Source of the DNA: Saccharum officinarum
Taxonomy: Eukaryota > Streptophyta > Magnoliopsida > Poales > Poaceae
DNA: 64,000 nt
Direction: 5' to 3'
Assembly (NCBI GenBank): GCA_020631735.1
Contig: CM036199.1
Span: forward strand, 22,237,553 to 22,301,552
Of the stretch, positions 1-11,607 are shown one piece after another; within the stretch, counting starts at the first letter, position 1; every line of letters starts with the position of its first letter. Below the pieces are notes generated by a model that was not told where the DNA came from, searched no databases, and saw nothing but the letters and a program-made list of their open reading frames with translations. The position numbers were made by a program, and so were the translations under genes.

Positions 1-158
1 CATCTCGACCTTTACAGACAAACTGTATAATTAGTTATTTTTTTACCTATATTTAATGCTCTATGCATGCGTCCAAAGATTCGATGTGACGGGTGACAGA
101 GTAAATATTTTAGGAAGTGAACGGGCCTAACTTGCTGTCTGATCTCTCGTGGATGCAG
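1..158 (+). other. Intron (3' part) of the DUF642 gene
   Basis: AT-rich, non-coding sequence that ends in a pyrimidine-containing stretch and an AG at 157-158, directly before the DUF642 exon. The earlier exons (signal peptide and first DUF642 domain) would lie upstream of the window. No other feature is seen. Confidence 0.6.
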
Positions 159-709
159 ATAACATGCTGAAAAACGGAGACTTTGAGGAGGGCCCGTACA
201 TGTTCCCGGACTCTCCATGGGGCGTGCTGGTGCCGCCGATGGACGAGGACGACGTGTCTCCGCTGCCGGGGTGGATGATCATGTCGGACACCAAGGCCGT
301 CAAGTACCTCGACGCGGCGCACTTCGCGGTGCCGCACGGCTCGTACGCCGTGGAGCTGGTGGCCGGCACGGAGGCCGCGCTGGTGCAGGAGGTGCGGACG
401 AAGCCCGGGCGGTTGTACAGGCTGTCTTTCTCCGTCGGGGACGCGGCCAACGGGTGCGCGACCACCCTGCTCGTGGACGCGTACGCGGCGCGGGGCAGGC
501 TGCCGGTCTCGTACGAGTCCCACGGCACGGGCGGGTCCGTGCGCAACGAGTTGGTGTTCTCGGCGGTGGCGAACCTCACCCGTGTGGTCTTCCAGAGCAT
601 GGGCCACTACGTGAAGCCCGACGGCGACGGGACGCTCTGCGGGCCGGTCGTGGACGACATCTCCCTCGTCAGCCTGCCCAAACACGCTGCCCGCCGGTTG
701 CTCATGTAG
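159..709 (+). CDS. DUF642 cell-wall protein, last exon (partial gene)
   Basis: The frame opens with a split codon after the acceptor AG at 157-158 and runs 183 codons to a TAG at 707-709. It reads NMLKNGDFEEGPYMF at its start, the hallmark of the second galactose-binding-like domain of plant DUF642 proteins, and contains the family signatures YAVELVAG, a paired Cys (NGCATT and TLCGPVVDDISL) and the closing VVDDISL block. DUF642 proteins are secreted, plant-specific cell-wall proteins that bind pectin or cellulose and act on pectin methylesterase activity. Here about half the protein is present; the signal peptide and first domain are outside the window. Very high GC at third positions is usual for grass genes. 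The exon is intact. A GTG upstream at 149 could be mistaken for a start, but lies in the intron. Confidence 0.9.
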
Positions 710-2672
710 TAGGGACACTTTGCTTTGCAGACAAGACTGGGCCAGCGCCAGACAGGAATCACAGCCCCCACAGGTCCCAAATCGAACGTCTAGGAGCTCT
801 TCTAGATCCAATCATTTTTGCCTAAACAAACCCGTAGTCCGCCGCGTGGAACCATGTACCGGCTTCATTAGAAAAACTCAAAAGCATGCAACGAAAAACG
901 GAATGTTTCATTGTTCATTTTTGTTTACTTTCATCACTACTAGTTAAGTATGTGGTAGTTGTGCTATGTGCAATTGCAACCAACGCCGTATCTGCACTGG
1001 CGCGTTATGTCTTTAATTTGTATCTGACCAATAACTATAGATTATAATAAGGGTTCATATACACGTGCGTACTTATTTTCTATGAATGCACATACATACG
1101 TACTCTAATAAACACCGCCAAGAGAATGAACCGGTCTTAAAATCAAATTGATAAATGCATCACAATAAGACCGGACAATAACTTGGTGGATGGTTTTAAA
1201 AGTTCCTCTGGTTAAACTTATTTTATAAACAATTAAGTTTAACTGATTTTGAATGAAAATCAATTTTGGCTCAGCTCATTAAACAACATGGCACATATTA
1301 TGATAAATAAGAAGTAATCACTTTCAAATACAACTCGAGAAAGTAGAACTAGCTCGTTATACACCCCACCATAGAAGCCTTACAATATGTCGTGTCTCTT
1401 ACTATTGAAAGAATAGCATTGAGTGTAAAATTAGCAAAAGAAATTCTAAAAGTAAAATGGAAAACCAAAAATGACTAGTGTTGTCTCCACCACACCGTTG
1501 TCTGCCATGCAAGGGCTTTGCTCGTTACACCGCCACTACCAATCGCGGGTCTCACTTTTGAACCATTAACCTAGGGGTCTTAGAGAAAAGGAGAGAAAAA
1601 AGGCAAGAACAGAATGAGGAGACGGACAAGGTGAGAAAAAGAGGGAGTTGATAGAGAGGTGGGGTGCCGATAACATGGTGAAAAGGGAAACTGGTATAAG
1701 GTGAACACGCGAAAATAGGGTGTTCCGAAATAATTCATAGGATGTGCTCCTAACGAGCAACTGCTAATTAGTGATGTCATTGTGTTTACTAGATGTGCAG
1801 TGTGTTTGGTTGGGTGGCTAAGTGTTAGGCCAAACCCTTGGCGGAATCTGGCCCACCGGTCCAAAATTTGCTAGCAAAATCGGGTGGACCAACACTTGGG
1901 CCCTAAGCCCGGCTCCGGTTGGGTGTGTCGGCGGATCCAATACTTGGACCAGTAAGCCGACCCAATCATCTCAGAGTTAGGAGGAATTCGGGGGGCCACC
2001 AGTCTAGCTCTAAAACATCTTGCACCGAGTGCTACGTAAATCTCCCCAAATATCCGAGCGAGCTCGAAGTACATAATTTCAGAGGACGCATGTCTTGGGG
2101 GAAAACCGGAAAACTGATTGATTAATTTGGATCAAAGTACGCGCTCCCAAATATGGAAAAAGAATTTAATGATGTGCCCCTCATGGTCAGGCTTGTCCTG
2201 CCGCATCTTACACCAAGGCGTGGTTGTTCACTCGTTCTACCTGCTATGAGCTAAAAGAATGACATGTGCAACTACCTCTAGCTGCTCATGTGTTCATCAT
2301 TCACCCTGGTGGATCCTAAACTAGGATCACTTGATTGCATAGGCTTCTAAGCCAAGGACCGCACGGTCCGATCCCATCGCTTCTAAGCCACAAAGCCAAA
2401 ACACACATCGAAGATACTCAAGGCCTACAAGGTGGCCCCGCTACACATCCACAACATTGAGGTGTTCTATAAGGTGAGTGAGTTAAAGTCATCACATAAG
2501 CGAAGATGTGCTCATGCATACACAATGCAAGATAGCTGATTAAACATGGAATTTGCAAGTTCGATTAAGCTTAGTACAATTACTAATATAAGGGCATTGT
2601 ATTTGGTACATTGTAGCCGTGACTACACCCACCATAGCTCCATTGTTGCAAGCTCGGGCATGAGGACGAGCA
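710..2672. other. Intergenic region, no gene seen
   Basis: Contains the 3' UTR of the DUF642 gene (an AATAAA-like site lies near 1105) and then AT-rich DNA with only short, unsupported frames. The part 1800-2140 (cggcggatccaatacttgg and neighbours) and 2170-2540 look repeat-derived from their composition, but I could not assign a family. Confidence 0.4.
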
Positions 2673-2772
2673 NNNNNNNNNNNNNNNNNNNNNNNNNNNN
2701 NNNNNNNNNNNNNNNNNNNNNNNNNNNNNNNNNNNNNNNNNNNNNNNNNNNNNNNNNNNNNNNNNNNNNNNN
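2673..2772. other. Assembly gap (100 N)
   Basis: Exactly 100 N, a conventional scaffold placeholder; the true distance is unknown. It interrupts the C-terminal part of the retroelement ORF that lies on the - strand. Confidence 0.99.
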
Positions 2773-4296
2773 TGTCAGAGGCCTCATCCTCAGCTATATC
2801 AGCGGCGTCCTGAGCATCTAGATCTGTAAGTTCTGCCTCAGCAAGACCCTGTACGGTCGCGTCCTGCTCAGCCGCTAGCTGTCTCAGGCACCTCAGGTCT
2901 CTTCTCTCTGTCCTGGCACAGAGGCCTCCTCTCTCGTTACTGAAGCCCATAGCTGATGAATATCATACTTAGGAAAAACAGTAGTAGTTTCAGTTATCTC
3001 AGCACTAATCTCTGAAGGCAGCTCAAGTGCAGATCTGATGATGAAGCAAATCCAATGAGCATATGGCAGCTGACGGTGTCCTTTGAAGCCTTCTGCCAGG
3101 TTGTCCTCCATCTCACTAACCATAAGATCCCAAATGTCAAAAGGTGTCTGTGAGAGGAGGTGGTGAACAACCCATAGCTGCATCCTGGTCAATCCCTCTC
3201 TGTAACCAAGCCTGGGAAGAAGAGTACGCCTGACAATAGCATCCAGGACTCGGGCAAGTGGTGTCAAACTGGCAGGTGTGCGACGAGACTCTTCGCCAAA
3301 AGGCTCACAGAAGCAGGGTCAGATCAGATCAGTAGGTGGCACAGTACCGCCATGAGGGCGTCTAGGTGGAGCTGTCTGACCAAAACAGAGCTGGTGAATC
3401 TTCGTGTCTGAAGCTGGGATTCTGAGAATCTCCCGCACTCTTGTGTTGTACAGTCTGCGGTCGCGGCCTCTGAATGCAAACTGTATGAACTCATGGGCTG
3501 GATCAATCCATAGTGAAACATAGAATTCCCTAACCCAAGTGCCGCAGTATGTACCTGTCCGTCCAAGAAAATCTGATAAGCCTGGTAGATAGGATAGGTG
3601 CGGATGAAGCTGCTCACCCACTACCTCAACAAGCGACTCAATGCGACAGACCCTCTGTGGTCGAAAAGCAATACCACTGTCAACAAGAGCTCTGTAAAAA
3701 TCCTCCTGTAGAGGAGTATAAAAATCCTCTGAAGCTCTGGAGTCCCTCTAAGGTGGAAACCACCGGCTGATCTCAACAAATCTCAAACTTTGCACCTGAC
3801 GTGCAGTAGCACCTCTCAAGTCAAAGTGCTCGACAGGAGGTGAACCTCTAACCCTGGGAGGTGGACGTCCTCCACGACGCTGGCCCTCTGGCCTCGGAGT
3901 CACCTGAGCCCGTGTGCGTGTGGAGCGGCGACGCTGTGGAATCTGAGCTGACTGCTCCTCTGTCCCCTCTGGAGCCTCTGTAGGTGGATCAACTGACATA
4001 GTATCTGCATCCATTGGCACCTCTGTGCCCTCAGTGGTCTCAGTAGTCTCTGTACCAAGTTGTCGACCTTCAAGATGAAAGCGACTGACGCCAATGCGTA
4101 TACCACTGCTCCTGCCACCTCTCTTAGCTGCATCAGCTACATCTGCCACTGCCTGAGCTATCTCTGCATCAGTAAGAGTCTTCTTCTTCTTTCTGGCCAT
4201 AATCTTGATGCGCTTTCCACGCGCAACCTCAGACATACGAGGAGGACTGTCGTCCCCGTCACCAGGAGCACCACCAGCATTCTTGCAATGAACCAT
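2773..4296 (-). pseudogene. Retroelement-associated 'putative plant transposon protein' ORF, decayed
   Basis: On the - strand one frame runs from an ATG at 4296, interrupted by a TAG at 3748-3750 and a TGA at 3319-3321, then shifts frame near 2890-2960 before the N gap. The N-terminus is basic (ARKKKKTLTD), followed by a low-complexity Thr/Glu/Pro and Arg-rich region. The middle contains WVREFYVSLW and later RVLDAIVRRTLLPRLG and HHLLSQTPFDIWDLM, resembling the domain Pfam calls Transposase_32/putative plant transposon protein, found in large non-standard LTR elements of plants. The C-terminal part is Glu/Ala-rich and probably coiled coil. The domain call comes from recall of the family pattern, not a search. 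No RT or integrase is attached. Confidence 0.55.
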
Positions 4297-5137
4297 GCTG
4301 TCACACTATCGAAAAACCTCTGAAAGATGGTGTACTAACACTTGAGAGGCTTGGCCTCAATCCGTATCCGCAGGTTTGGCCTCGGATTCAATCACTGAAC
4401 AGCAGTCATCCCAACACACCGACAAACTCGCTGAAAAGACGGAATAGATGGATCTACTATAAGCAACATATATGATCTAAAAGGTACGAAACCCTAGAGA
4501 TAGCAAGCATATAAGATAAGATGTGAAACGAAACGCGATGGCTACCTCGGATCGACGAGAAAACGGTGATGAGATGAGATGACCTAGGTCGCGAGACTTC
4601 CCGAAGCACCGGACGAGCGCTGATTTGCCGAAACAGAAGTCGATTAGGATAACGATAACGAAATTTCGGCAAACCCTAACACGAAGATCAAGGATGAGCG
4701 TAACCACCTCGGAGCGAAGACGCCGCGTGAAGAACTTTTCGACGATGAACGAAGGAGGCCCCGCAGCGCGAACCCTAGGGTTAAGGAGACGCGAGGTGGC
4801 CGAAAACCGAGGATGGTCGCGAGGGCAGGGGCTGGCCGGAGGTCGTGTGGGTGGAGGAGAGCGCGGCTTGCGGGCGGTAGTAGCTCACGGCGGCAGTGGC
4901 GCAGGCGCGGTGGAGGTGGCGGCGCGGCAGATGGCGGCTGCGCGGGCGCAGGAGAGGCGGCGCTTCGCGGGCGCGGCAGAGGCGCGGCAGAGGCGTGGCG
5001 GTGAGCTCCGATGAGCCGTTGTGGCGAGCTCCCAGTGAGCTAGGGCAAGGTGGTGGCGGATTCGCGAGGTGTACGGCGCAGATGAGGAAAAAGAAAGAGA
5101 ACGCGAAAGATTATATGAAGGATTAGATCCGCTCGTC
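4297..5137 (-). other. Leader region upstream of the Transposase_32-like ORF
   Basis: Non-coding on inspection. On the - strand it reads as a GC-rich leader and then an AT-richer stretch with 'CTAGGGTTTCG' near 4490, typical of plant 5' UTRs. The short frames in it are GC-driven and unsupported. It probably belongs to the same retroelement as the ORF downstream, possibly as LTR or 5' UTR. Confidence 0.35.
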
Positions 5138-5490
5138 ACGCGATGACCGGACGCGGTGGTCGATATGACCGGACGTGGTGGAGGCAGCGTCCGGTCACAT
5201 TCCAGTAAGCTCCTGGAATGACCGGACGCGTCCGATTATCCACGATCAGACGCTGACAGCGTCCGGTTTTGATTTCCCCGGAAAACTGAGACGGATGACC
5301 GGACGTGGTGGTGGTTACCGGGACCGGACGCGGTGGTTAAGAGGGGCGCGTCCGGTGCAGCGTCCGGTCACTGGATCAGGAGATGGTCTTCAGGATGACC
5401 GGACGTGCTGGTGGTCGCCGGGACCGGACGCGGTGGTGAAGCATCACTGCGTCCGGTGCAGCGTCCGGTCCAGCGTCCGGTCACTGTTTT
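5138..5490. repeat. Cluster of CCGGACG / CGTCCGG inverted motifs
   Basis: I count seven GACCGGACG and seven CGTCCGGT motifs in about 350 bp, in both orientations, so many pairs can fold back on each other. A very similar cluster lies in the copia LTR at 12360-12870. Such clusters are seen in grass LTRs; here it probably marks an LTR remnant of the element containing the ORF at 2773-4296, or a degraded second LTR of the copia element. Confidence 0.6.
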
Positions 5491-5976
5491 TCGCCCTTCT
5501 TCATTCCGAACTTCAACGCGACTTCTCCCAATCAAGTTCCAATTCAAAGAGACACAAATAAACACCAATTGGAACAAGATATGAGTGACCTCACTCAAAC
5601 CCTCAAGTTTCTCAAAATAGTTTGCCTTAGGCTAATATTATTTTTAGGAAAATAGGCAACAAACACCCGAGGAGCAACGTATGGCCATGCAATAGAGTTT
5701 TTGAACCTTTGGGAGCGTCAAAATGCTCTCTCTACCTATGGACGAACACAGAGGTTGCTCAAAGCTTAACCGAAAAGAAATGACAAAGCAACAACCATGC
5801 AAATGCAATGCAAAACAAGTAAGTAAAGCTAGGTTGCTTGTCAAGTTTGATCCACGGTTAGGCTTCTTCACTCCTCCAAAGGAGGGTTATCGTAACCGTG
5901 TTAGCTAAGCCCTAGATGCATTGCAGGTATTTAAACATGACATATAATACAATGCAATGCAAGGGACAACACAAGC
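5491..5976 (-). other. 3' non-coding region of the copia element and junction
   Basis: Between the end of pol (5977) and the CCGGACG cluster. The part 5640-5976 is typical of the untranslated spacer between pol and the 3' LTR of SIRE-type copia elements (repeats of TGCATTGCAATGC type around 5915-5960). I found no copy here of the LTR seen at 11608-13301, so the 3' LTR is missing, replaced or too diverged. Confidence 0.4.
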
Positions 5977-8900
5977 TTATCTTTTAAAGTTACTAGAGTC
6001 AAGCACATTGAGTTCACTTCTCAACCTACAAAAGGTAGCTTCATCTAAAGGTTTAGTGAAGATATCCGCTAATTGATTTTCACTTCTTACACCTTCTAGT
6101 GATATGTCATTTTTAGCAACGTGATCTCTTAGAAAGTGGTGGCGGATATCAATGTGCTTGGTGCGAGAGTGTTGTACCGGATTATTGGCAATTTTAACCG
6201 CACTTTCATTGTCACATAAAAGCGGCACCTTTTTAAGAACAACTCCATAGTCTAGGAGGGTTTGTTTCATGTATAGGATTTGTGCACAATAAGCCCTCGC
6301 GGCAATGTATTCCGCCTCGGCGGTGGACAAAGCTACACTATTTTGCTTTTTAGATGACCAAGATACTAAGGATCTCCCAAGCAAATGGCATCCTCCGGAT
6401 GTGCTTTTTCTATCAATTTTGCAACCGGCATAATCCGAATCGGAGTAGCCAACTAGTTGGAATCTAGCTCCTTTGGGGTACCAAAGTCCGATGCTTGGGG
6501 TATACTTAAGATATCTTAGGATTCTTTTTACGGCACTTAGGTGAGGTTCTTTAGGGCACGCTTAAAAGCGGGCACACATGCACACACTAAACATGATGTC
6601 GGGCCTAGATGCGGTAAGGTACAACAAGCTACCAATCATAGAACGGTAAAGAGTTTGATCGATTGGTTTACCTCCCTCATCTAGGTCGAGATGTCCATTA
6701 GTTGGCATTGGGGTCTTGATTGGCTTGCATTCTTCCATCTTGAATCTTTTGAGAAGATCCTTGGTATACTTTTCTTGAGAGATAAAGATCCCTTCTCTCA
6801 TTTGCTTGACTTGAAACCCAAGGAAGAATGTTAGCTCACCAATCATTGACATCTCGAACTCTTTTGACATCAATTCACCAAATTCTTTGCAATAGTCTTC
6901 ATTTGTTGACCCGAAGATGATATCATCAACATACACTTGACAAACGAAGATCTCTTCTTTGAATTTCTTGGTGAATAGTGTGGTGTCAACCTTCCCAATA
7001 GTGAAGCCCTTCTCTATGAGGAAGTCCCGGAGGCGCTCATACCACGCTCTAGGGGCTTGCTTGAGCCCATATAGCGCATTGGACAACCTATAAACATGAT
7101 TAGGATATCTAGGGTCTTCAAACCCGGGAGGTTGTTCAACAAAGACTAGTTCATTTATGAAGCCATTTAAGAATGCACTTTTCACATCCATTTGATATAG
7201 TTTCATATCATGATGTGATGCATATGCAAGAAGGATACGAATGGCTTCAAGTCTTGCAATAGGTGCAAAAGTCTCTCCAAAATCAAGACCTTCAACTTGA
7301 GAGAACCCTTTTGCCACTAGTCTTGCCTTGTTTCTTACCACTACCCCTTGATCATCTTGCTTGTTGCGGAACACCCACTTGGTTCCAATGACTCTTGCAC
7401 CTTTTGGATGCTCTTCAAGTGTCCATACTTGATTGCGGGCGAAGTTGTTCAATTCTTCATGCATGGCATTCACCCAATCCGGATCTTGAAGAGATTCTTC
7501 TACATTCTTAGGTTCTAGACAAGAGACAAAAGAGTGATGTTCAACAAAAGAATTAAATTTTTGAGATCGAGTCATTACACCCTTTGTAGGACTCCCTATG
7601 ATGAGATCTTGTGAATGTGCTTGAAGTAGAGGTGAGTTTCTTCGATCAACCATTTGTGGAGTGGGATGGGAAGCATCAACATCTTGTGCTTATGCCTTGG
7701 CTTGATAATGAGAGACATGTGTGTCTTCATTTTCAACTCTCTCATTCTTGTCATCATCTTGAGGCACATATGATGAAGATGGTGGATTGACAATTTGTAC
7801 ATCATCTTCATCATCTTTAGGCTTGATGTCACCCACGGGAATGTTCTTCATGGCCTCCCTCAATGGTTCATCACCTACATCATCACAATTCTCAATTGCT
7901 CCTTGGGAGCCGTTAGATTCATCAAATTCCACATCATATGTTTCTTCAACCAAACCGGTGGCATGGTTAAATACTCTATATGCCTTGGACTTTGATGAGT
8001 AGCCAACAAGAAAACCAATATCACAACGTCTTTGAAACTTCCCTATGTGTTGACGCTTCTTGTAGATGTAGCATTTGCAACCAAACACCTGAAAGAATGA
8101 GACGTCCGGCTTCTTCCCATTTAGCAACTCATAAGGGGTCTTGCAAAGGAACTTTTGTAGGAAGAGGCGATTTGAAGCATAGCATGCGGTGTTGATTGCC
8201 TCGGCCCACAATTTCTCCGGTGTGTTATACTCATCTAGCATTGTTCTTGCAAGAGTGATCAAGGTCCGGTTCTTTCTCTCAACTACACCATTTTGTTGAG
8301 GAGTGTAGGTTGATGACACTTCATGCTTGATTCCAATTTCATCACAATAGGCTTCAATGTTGGTGTTGTCAAACTCTTTCCCATTGTCACTTCTAATCTT
8401 CTTTATCTTGACTTCAAATTCATTTTAAGCTCTCTTTGTAAACTTCTTGAAGCAATTTGCTACTTCGAATTTGTCATGAAGAAAGAAGGTCCAAGTGTAT
8501 CTTGAGTAATCATCCACAATTACTAGGCAATAGAGATTTCCACCCAAACTCTTATAAGTTGTAGGACCAAACAAATCCATGTGTAGAAGTTCTAGTACTC
8601 TTGATGTTGACATGTAGGTTTGGTTGGATGAGTGTTTGCAACTTGTTTGCCGGCTTGACATGCACTACAAGGTTTGTCCTTTTCAAACTTTACATCCTTT
8701 AAACCTCTCACTAATTCTTTCTTCAATAGCTTGTTGAGAGTATTCATTCCAACATGAGCAAGCCTCCTATGCCAAAACCATCCAAGTGTGGTCTTGGTGA
8801 ACAAACATGTCATCAAGTTTGCATCTTCGGAGGTGAAGTCAACAAGATAAAGATTGTTGTATCTAAAACCCTTGAAAATCACTTGCTTGTCATCTATCTT

Positions 8901-9213
8901 GGTAACAACCACTTCATTTGGACCAAACAAGCATTGATAGCCAAGATCATAAAGTTACCCAACGGATAGTAAGTTAAAACTCAATGAAGCAACATAGAGC
9001 ACATTTGAGAGAGAATGATCATTTGATATTGCAACCTTGCCTATACCCTTGACTTTGCTCTTTGAATTATCCCCAAATGTGATCTTGTCTTGACATACCC
9101 CATCCTCTTCAAGTGAGGTGAACATACAAGGATCACCGGTCATATGTTGTGTGCAACCACTATCAATCACCTAATGAGATCCACCGGTCTTGTAGTTCAC
9201 CTACACACAAGAG
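5977..9213 (-). pseudogene. Ty1/copia pol (protease, integrase, RT, RNase H), inactivated
   Basis: Domain order on the - strand is protease (DSGCTQHMTGD near 9160), GAG-pre-integrase zinc motif (8640-8800), integrase core (DNGKEFDN near 8380, QQNGVVERKNRT near 8290), reverse transcriptase (7600-6560, with YVDDIIFG near 6925) and RNase H (6470-5977, ending in the copia-typical ADIFTKPL block). This order, integrase before RT, defines Ty1/copia; the long gag upstream suggests the SIRE/Maximus lineage. Stops lie at 9171-9173, 8955-8957, 8425-8427, 7690-7692 and 6562-6564, and one frameshift lies between 8590 and 8665. Otherwise the frame is continuous. Each stop is one C-to-T or G-to-A step from the Gln or Trp codon expected in the family. 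The element cannot make active pol. Confidence 0.9.
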
Positions 9214-9214
9214 A

Positions 9215-11554
9215 TCAAGCCTTTTGTTTAGGGACCCAAACTTGAGAGGGACCCTTAACTTTTTCAACTAGTGACTTGGCAACCCAAATTTTCTTTGGCC
9301 TATTCTTGTTAGGAGGACCCAAGAACATGACTTTCATTTTTCCACTTGAGTCCTTTCTAAGCATGTAGTGAACATTGAAAGCAAAGGGTCTAGCATGCTT
9401 GGGCAAGGGTTGTGGTGGTGGGGTTTTGCACTCATGAGCAAAATGGCCTTCTTGTCCACACTCAACACATCTCTTTGGCTTGGGCTTTGTCTTGCTTTGT
9501 TGTTGTTTGGCCTTTACCTTCTTTTCTTGATTTGCCAAATAGCCAATGCCACTCCTATCCAACTTCATGACGGTGTTCATGAGTAGCTCACTTTGCAAGT
9601 GTTGGCCTCTTGTGAACTTGCTTAGGCCGGTCTTGAGATGCTCTTTCTCTTGCTTGAGCTTCTTATTTTCTTCAATGAGTGACTCATTTGAAGCTTGTTT
9701 TTCAAGAGCCAACAACTTCTTGTTCTCAACTTTAAGCATCTCATTTTCACTCTTGAGCTTGACATACTTATCATAGTCATTGGCCTCAACCACACTCTTG
9801 CCTTTGCCGCTAGAGCCTTGCTCAAAGTTCTCAACAATCAAGTCATCACATGATATAGCTATATCAATCTTAACAATTTGGTTAGTAGCATCATGTGTCT
9901 CAAGAGCAAGCTCATTAGCAACAATAAGAGTATCATAATCAATTTTTAAGGCGGTGTATTCTTTTTTTAGCAAGTTTAGCCTAGTGATGAGTTCACCATG
10001 CTTCTTCTCAATCTTATCATGTTTATCTCTAAGCTCCTTGTTAGAAGTTTTAAGCTCTTTGAGAGAAGAAGACATAGTTTTATGTTGATCTATGAGCTCA
10101 TCCCTAGCATTATGTGCACTTTCAAGCTTAGATGAGAGTGATTTATTTTCATGTTGAAGCTCATTATTTTCATTTCTAGTCCTCCTTATGATTTTAGAAT
10201 ATTTATTTAACAATTTTACTAGTTCATCATAAGAGAGAGCATCATATTCATCATCACTATCACTATCATCATCATCACTATCACTATTTTGTACCTTTCG
10301 ATCACCCTTTGCCATAAGGCATAGATGAGTAGTAGAAGATGATGGTGAAGATGGCGGTGAAGGTGGTGATGAAGATGTCAGTGAAGATGATGATGGCCCA
10401 ATCACAAGTGCGGCGATTTTTTCTTTGTCATTGTCACTTTCATCGTCGGAGGACTCACATGATGATTCAATGTCGGTGAGCCAATCACCAACAATATAGG
10501 CCTTGCCTCCCTTCTTCTTCTTGAAGAATTCTCTTTTCTTGCCATCTTTCTTCTTGTATGGCTTGTTCTTCCTTTTGTCATCTTCTTCATCACTTGAGTC
10601 ATCTTTCTTGCCCTTGTACTTGTTCTTGTACTTATCTTTTGGAGGCTTTGGGCATTGATGAGCTAGATGGCCAAGTTCTCCACAATTGAAGCAATCTATT
10701 TCGGAGATTGGCTTCCTTTTGCTACTAGTGAAGAATTTTTTCTTCTTGCCATCGAACTTGATGCCACTCTTATTTAGCTTCTTTAGCATCTTGGTGGTCT
10801 TCCTTACCATGAGTGCAAGTGATTCATCATCAATGTCACTTTCACTAGAGCTTTCTTGCACAATCATGGCTTGTGCCTTCTTCCTTTTCTTTTCATGACT
10901 AGCTTTGAAGGCCAAGTCTTTCTTCTTGGAAGATGATGAGCCCTCTTCCAGAGTGATGTGCATGTACATCTCATATGCGTTGATCTTCTCCAATACTTGA
11001 GTTGGTGTTGCGGTGGAGAGATCACATTGGTGAAGTACGGTGACAATGTGTCCATACTTCTCAACAGGAAGAACACTTAAGATCCTCCTTGCAATATCCG
11101 ATTGACTCATTTTAGTGAGTCCAAGAGCATTTAGATCTTCTACAAGAACATTCAAACAAGTGTACATGTCGTTAGCACTTTCTTTAGGAAGCATCTCAAA
11201 AGAGTTAATTTTCTTTAATGCAATATGATAGCGTTCCTCACGCTCACTCTTAGTTCCCTCATGGAGAGCACAAAGATTTTCTCACAATTCGTGTGCGTTT
11301 TTGGCATTTCGCACACGATTGAAAATATCTTTGCCTAGTGCCCGGTAGATTGCATTTTTTGCTTTTGCATTCCACCGGTCGTATTTCTCCTCGTCACCAC
11401 TTGGGTTAGCGGGATCCCTTATAGGAGGAAGTCCTTCGATTGCGGCTCTAAGGCACCCAACATCTATGGCTTCGAGGTACGCCTCCATACGAATTTTCCA
11501 ATATGGAAAATCGTCTCCCTCAAAAGTGGGAGGTGGTCCTTCCCTATTAGACAT
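9215..11554 (-). pseudogene. Ty1/copia gag, long, two zinc knuckles, one stop
   Basis: ATG at 11554 (MSNREGPPPTFEGDDFPYWK), about 779 codons to the TGA at 9215-9217. The N-terminal UBN2/retrotrans_gag-like region holds the YWKIRM and LGLTKMSQSDIARRILSVLP blocks. A first CCHC knuckle (CFNCGELGHLAHQC) lies near 10650-10695, followed by Lys/Asp-rich tracts, a long coiled-coil region (10170-9600), and a second knuckle (CVECGQEGHFAHEC) near 9430-9470. A TGA at 11282-11284 breaks the frame where the family has Trp (HEL-stop-EKIC). Pol follows in another frame. Two knuckles separated by a coiled coil is a much longer gag than the standard copia protein and matches SIRE-type elements. Confidence 0.85.
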
Positions 11555-11593
11555 CTTGCTCTAGGCGGTAAAGCCTAATTTAGGAGCAACACG

Positions 11594-11606
11594 GCTCCGA
11601 TACCAA
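11594..11606 (-). other. Primer binding site of the copia element
   Basis: Read on the - strand the bases after the LTR are TTGGTATCGGAGC, close to the 3' end complement of initiator tRNA-Met (TGGTATCAGAGC). It lies one base inside the LTR boundary and upstream of gag, as expected. Confidence 0.85.
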
Positions 11607-11607
11607 T

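Noticed and set aside
110..811. Long open frames on the - strand and in another + frame across the DUF642 exon
   Set aside because: They overlap a well-supported exon and arise from its high GC third positions; their proteins are Arg/Pro/His-rich with no domain.
5138..5490. CRISPR-like array
   Set aside because: The short motifs occur in both orientations at irregular spacing, and this is plant nuclear DNA.
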